Part shown: positions 59,262 to 64,000 of the stretch, in pieces
Numbering within the stretch: position 1 is the stretch's first letter
How the letters are laid out: every line of letters begins with the position of its first letter
DNA from: Arthrobotrys musiformis
Taxonomy: Eukaryota; Ascomycota; Orbiliomycetes; Orbiliales; Orbiliaceae
NCBI GenBank assembly: GCA_036971715.1
Contig: JAVHJL010000010.1
Coordinates: forward strand, 992,001 to 1,056,000
Reading direction: 5' to 3'
Length of the DNA: 64,000 bases
Notes under the pieces: model-generated
Databases searched by the model: none
Told to the model about the DNA's origin: nothing
The model's input: only the letters and a program-made list of their open reading frames with translations
Translations under genes and position numbers: made by a program

Positions 59262-61627
59262 TGTTCAGTCGGGCCACTCTCCTTTACCTCTTGGAATTCA
59301 TGGAAGTTATGGATATGAATATATGTATACCATTTATGTGGATAGCCCGGGGGTCGAGGGATTAGATAAATAATGTGGAAGATTGTTTCTCAAGTTACTC
59401 CTGTGTATATGCCTTAGACATCGACATAGGCGCCTATTATATATTATCCTTTAGGCCCCTATGTAAGATGTTTTAATAAATATTACTCACCGATATTCCG
59501 AACCGCGAAATCACTTCTAATGATATCTTGCCTCGATGCATGCTCTGTGTTATTTTGTAATTCGATAGTGTTGACCTAATTTTGCTTCGCTCGCTTCGTA
59601 CTACCCTCTCCCTTGTAATGAAATATTTAAGTACAGTTATAAATTGAGTCAATCAATAAGCGAAATTCTACTCGTCTGGGGTATCTAGTGTCTTGGCGAG
59701 TATTCTCATGATCGTGAATATCTGCATCAGGTACGGCTTCTCGGTGCCACAAACGGTCTGGTGACGAGTACTCGAGTTTGAAAGCAGTTGAAACAGCCAA
59801 CTGATTGTGTTGTTGATGCTAACGTTGCACCGAAGACGGAAGTCGGCAAGCGAGGGTCTCAACATCGCATGCACATGGCCGGCGCACTCGCTTTCGGACT
59901 TCAATTCAATTACAAGCCCCTCCCAAGCTTTGCTTCGAAGGAGCAATTTCACATATCTCAATGCAGGGCGATCTCTCAAGCTTCAAGTTGCTGGCCCTTG
60001 CGATTGATCATTCGCCACATTGCTCCCTCACCGATTTGCATAAGACTCAGGGATTTTTCCCGGAATTTTCAACTTCGGCCGTCTGGGGGTGAGGGAGTTA
60101 AATTATTAAGCAGAGCAGCGCTGCCTATCGCGATCATCCAACCGGGCCATGTGTTCGTGCGCTGTTCGGTGCACCATCTCCTGTGGCCGGATTCGAGGCT
60201 ACCTGTGCAATTGTGGCCATGGCCGGAAGGCAGGCTATAATCATGCACACACAATCAATCGCAACTGAATATCCCGCCACTCAATCGAACTCTTCATGAT
60301 CGAGCTCTCTCCGCGGACAATGTATCCCTTCTAGGTATCGTCTTCCTCGTGTCCGTCTTTTTTGATTTGGCTCCACTTTGGGAGCTACCCACTAATCACC
60401 AAATAAAACTTTCAATGAGTAATCCACCTTCCCCCAAGTATAAAGCGAAGTTTATCGGATTGTCGTCGTACGTGGGTTCCACCGCCCAGAACTTCTGACT
60501 TTCCCATGGCGTTGTAGCGCATGAGCTATCTTGCCGAACGCCGTACCCTTGCAGCACCAAGCGTTGCTTTTCGCCCCGCAGTTTGAAAATGGACGAGATC
60601 TACATCAGGTTCCTGTTCATCGTTGTCTTTTTTCGCTCGGAGTTTAACCCGTTGCATTGCATTGAAAGGGGGAGGGGTTTCCATTACCTTATGGAACCCT
60701 TCAGACTGAATCAAAAATTCCAACTTGTTGGAGTCCTCTGTTGTGAAAGCAACTGGCGAAGAAAGTAACTCAAGGGAAGACCAAGGTGTTTTTTGTTGGA
60801 GATGTAACTTTTCAGCCCATTTTTTTCTTCTCATCTTGCATATGAGGTGCAGACTGGTGAAGAGGCGCCGATTGGGGTGGGATAATTCAAGCCAACGGGC
60901 CGACAGTCAAGGAAAAGGCCGCAGGATTTCACAACAGATAGACTTCTGCGCTCAACAAACCCACCTCCTCTACACGGGATCAGCTACCAACAGGGTTACT
61001 ATTCACCGTTGGTCCATTCGTACATAAGCCAAGCAAAGAACAGGGTCGCATTCTGTCGCCCAGGGTTTCTTTCTGGCCAGCTTGGATCGGAGGCTTTCCG
61101 CCCCTCCCTTCTAGAGTCTGTGAACGAAGTGCCAGGGCCACTTTTTTCACAACTGCTTTTGCCCTGTGGTAAAATTGGAAAAGCCATTCCGTACGAAAGG
61201 GTGTGTGCGCTGCTGTGACATCTCGTATAAGAATGTGGGCCTCTCCCCTTCCTTTTTCCTATTTTTATTTTTATTTTATCTGATCAAGGACTTTTTTTTA
61301 TATATAAAAAGGGTTCCTCAGTTTCTTTTATCCGGTCTTTTTCTTTTGGACGGGGTTTCTTGATTAGCTTTAAGCTTCCCGTTTAATGTTCGTCTTTTAG
61401 GCTTTGCGTGCGATTCGCGATTTCACGTGGTGGCCTATCATATCCTTTCGGCCCGACCGCTCGACGACAGATCCCCATTGCTCTCGTCGATCAATTAATT
61501 TTTTTTAAACCCAACTGAGAGAAAATTTAAGCAAAGGATTTGGGGTTGTCTTTCAACCTCACCCTTTTTCTTTCCCTTCCCTTTCTTCATTCATTCTTTT
61601 TGGTTCGAGCTCTTCCACGGTAAACAA
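59262..61627. other. Intergenic, with unassigned minus-strand frames
   Basis: About 2.4 kb. Two minus-strand frames (60526-60834, 102 codons; 59668-59979, 103 codons) have protein-like composition but no recognised family and no convincing splice linking them. From about 61,240 the plus strand is T/C-rich up to the glucanase ATG, as in promoters of well-expressed fungal genes. Confidence 0.4.
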
Positions 61628-63008
61628 ATGAAGTTATCGGTAATAACGAGCGCCTTGTTGGCGGCCTGTGTAGCCGCAAGGCCCGAGCCCGTTCTGCAAA
61701 TCCGACAGAGTCAAGTAGACTTTAACTTTGCTGGGAATAAAGTCCGTGGCGTGAATATCGGTATGCACGTTCTTGTTCTTCTGAAACAGTTAATAAAAAA
61801 AAAAAACATTGATAAATATTGAATTTCATTAAAAGTAAATGCCCACGGAATAAAAACTAACCAAAGGATATTTGTTAAAAGGTGGCTGGCTCGTCCTCGA
61901 ACCCTGGATCACCCCGTCTCTCTGGAATCGATGGAAAAACAATCCTGCCGCCGGCCCAGTCGATGAATATAACCTCTGCAGAGTCCTCGGAAAATCGGTA
62001 TGCCAGGCCGAGTTAAAGAAGCATTGGGACACCTGGATCACCCAGAATGACTTCAATACCATCAAATCCTACGGCTTGAACACCGTCCGAATTCCAATCG
62101 GTTATTGGGCATTTACATTGAACTCCGGCGACCCATACGTTCAAGGACAAGTCGCATACCTCGACCGCGCGATCGGCTGGGCTAGAGCCGCCGGATTGAA
62201 AGTCTGGATCGATCTTCACGGCGCCCCGGGAGGTCAGAATGGATTCGATAATTCCGGGTTGAGAGACAGAATCGGTTTTTTGCAGGGTAATACGGCGACG
62301 CAGATGCTGGCTGTGATTAAAAAGGTGGCGGAGAAGTACTGTCAACCGGCTTACAGGGACACTGTTGTTCTTATCGAAGTGTTGAACGAGCCCATGGGGC
62401 CTAAATTGGACTGGAAAAAGCTTAGCCAATTTACTTACGACGGGTGGGGGATTATCAGAAGAGAGGGACCGACTTGGGTTGGATACAGTGATGCTTTCTT
62501 GCCACTTCCCAAGTGGAACAACCGTTTGGGGCCACAGAATAAGGTCCTTGTGGATAAACACCGTTATCAGGTTTTCTCGGAAGGCGAGGTCTCTCGAAGC
62601 TACTGGCAGCATTTCGACGCTGCCTGCAGCGCACGCTGGGATTTCACGGGAAGCAACAAGTACGTCGTCGTCGGAGAATGGAGTGCTGCCATGACCGACT
62701 GCGCAAGATGGTTGAACGGATGGAATCGTGGCGCCAGATACGACGGAACATTTCAAAGCTCAAGATCTTACGGAACTTGTAACGACAAAGGCAATGTTGA
62801 TACGATGACCCAAACCCAGAAAGATGATCTGAGACGCTTTGTGGAGGCACAGTTGGACAGCTATGAAAAGACCCACGGATGGATCTTCTGGACCTATAAG
62901 ACGGAGCTCGGCAATCGCAGCGACGATTGGAGTTATTCGAGGTTGGTCAACAGAGGCATTATGCCCAAGCCGCCTGGATCTAGGAGGTTCCCTAAGCCAT
63001 GTGGCTAA
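61628..63008 (+). CDS. GH5 exo-beta-1,3-glucanase, secreted
   Basis: Exons 61628-61760 and 61882-63008 (intron 121 nt, phase 1) encode 419 aa. The signal peptide MKLSVITSALLAACVAA is followed by a probable short pro-region. The GH5 (subfamily 9, Exg1-like) core shows VRGVNIGGWLVLEPWITPSL, HWDTWITQNDFNTIKSYGLN, VRIPIGYWAF, WIDLHGAPGGQNGFDNSG, the acid/base VLIEVLNEP (Glu214) and the nucleophile VVVGEWSAA (Glu310), then GWIFWTYKTE. These enzymes release glucose from beta-1,3-glucan ends and help remodel the cell wall. The intron falls inside NI-GGW, and splicing is needed to join the conserved motif. There is no GPI signal or binding module, so it is probably secreted or periplasmic. Confidence 0.95.
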
Positions 63009-64000
63009 GATCTATCTTGGAATCTTTGCCGGAGGGATATATCAATACGGTTTGGATTTGTTTTAGAGCGGAATACCAGACGGATACATACAAATGCATA
63101 CACGGACACATCTAGAAACAAAATGGGGTAAAAAAACCCACCCTCTCCTCATTTTATCACACGGCTGGATGTTGTGCTCGTGTGCTGGCGTTTTTTTTTT
63201 TTTTTCCTGATATATTTTTTCGGATGTTTGAAATTTTATAAGCGTGGAGAGCTCAATGGACTCGAGTTTAGTCGTTAATGTCTATCGTATATGATCAATG
63301 TTGTTAGTACTCGTGTAGTATACTAGTTTGTTGAGTAGATGAATCTCAAACAAAAACGACAATTTACTATATTATTAGTTGGCGATGAAATTACATACGG
63401 ACCCAAAATAAGCATGTGTCGAAATCTTAGAATGCATTGATGACGAGAGTCAAGAAAAGGCTAGTGGTGAAAAAGGACCTGACATCATTTCGACAGCGCA
63501 ACTTTGTCTCATGCATAAGCCGGCTAGGTTGCAATTACCTAATACCCGCACTTTTACCACGGTACCGAGCTAAGAATCGAATCTTTAAACTTCAAACCAT
63601 AAAAAAACGTCGGAAATGCAGGTGCGCAAGCCTGCAAAACATTTGGCGAATATTAATCCGAGTAGATAGAAATATTAAGAGGCTACAAGACTCGTTTCGA
63701 TCGATCGGGGCCAACCGAGCCGCCCGGACGGAACGGCAAGAAGGGGTATATATTCACTGGAACCCCTTCCACGTCTTCTTTCTTTTCCTGGCTTACTCCT
63801 CATTTTTCTTCTTATCATTCACGATCGGTAGGGTAGTGCATACCTTGCCTGCATGTGCATAAGCTTACGACGGACCCTGCCCCAGCTGGACCGATCTATC
63901 CCAACTTGGTCTCCAGGCGAATCGCGGGAAATGTATCCAGAATCCAGATCTAGGTATCCAATCTGCTCACATGCATTACCAACATTCTACATCCTAAGGC
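63009..64000. other. Downstream flank to window edge
   Basis: AT-rich 3' flank of the glucanase gene with a T-run at about 63191-63206. The 141-codon frame at 63437-63862 has no protein character and was not called. Nothing else was seen. Confidence 0.45.

Noticed and set aside
59788..60240. 150-codon plus frame
   Set aside because: The composition is not protein-like (scattered Cys/His/Trp), it overlaps minus-strand frames, and no family was seen.
63437..63862. 141-codon plus frame
   Set aside because: Lys/Arg-rich start and an Ile/Phe-rich tail without motif or start context; probably chance in AT-rich flank.
1..64000. CRISPR arrays, rRNA genes, intact transposons, biosynthetic gene clusters
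   Set aside because: No spaced direct repeats, rRNA-like blocks, transposase or reverse transcriptase motifs, or PKS/NRPS/terpene signatures were seen.

Overview
The window is nuclear DNA of a filamentous ascomycete (Pezizomycotina). Introns are short (about 50-200 nt), with GT...AG ends and CTAAC/CTGAC-like branch sites. Coding exons alternate with long AT-rich gene-poor stretches. The gene content is fungal: a white-collar-2 type GATA factor, WSC-domain and CFEM-like wall proteins, an exo-beta-1,3-glucanase, and a UPF0658 Golgi protein. I cannot name the species; the spacing and gene set would fit an early-branching lineage such as Pezizomycetes or Orbiliomycetes, which is inference. All exon structures were built by hand from frame continuity, splice signals and remembered family conservation. 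No similarity search was run.

Layout. 1-3.9 kb: the 3' end of one ankyrin protein gene and a complete second one, both ending in the same kind of tiny last exon. 4.6-7.5 kb: an M28 glutamate-carboxypeptidase-like membrane peptidase. 7.9-10.0 kb: two unrecognised minus-strand genes with membrane segments. 10.7-12.2 kb: an F-box protein. 14.0-15.7 kb: a secreted two-WSC-domain protein. 15.7-29.9 kb is mostly gene-poor and holds one secreted Thr-rich protein gene (23.5-24.8 kb) and a truncated relative of it (27.4-27.8 kb). 29.9-35.1 kb is dense: a Maf-family nucleotide pyrophosphatase, an NADP-dependent medium-chain reductase, and NPRL2 (TORC1 regulation); the last two are convergent with only 41 bp between stop codons. 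39.0-42.1 kb: a UPF0658 Golgi membrane protein and a Snapin-like BLOC-1 subunit with an apparent 1-nt frameshift. 44 kb: a possible 70-residue secreted peptide. 46.4-49.0 kb: white collar 2. 52.0-56.7 kb: RAD50. 58.7-59.3 kb: an 8-cysteine GPI-anchored protein. 61.6-63.0 kb: a GH5 exo-beta-1,3-glucanase.

The genes do not form one pathway or a biosynthetic cluster. Loose themes are cell surface and secretion (WSC protein, CFEM-like protein, glucanase, Thr-rich secreted protein), endomembrane function (UPF0658, BLOC-1, M28 peptidase), and nutrient, light and DNA-damage control (NPRL2, WC-2, RAD50). I saw no obvious new multi-gene system. The items most worth following up are the BLOC-1 homopolymer frameshift, NPRL2's two stop-free in-frame introns, the truncated secreted paralogue, the short secreted peptide, WC-2's split zinc finger with a 33-nt exon, and a 16-17 bp motif found at three distant intergenic sites.
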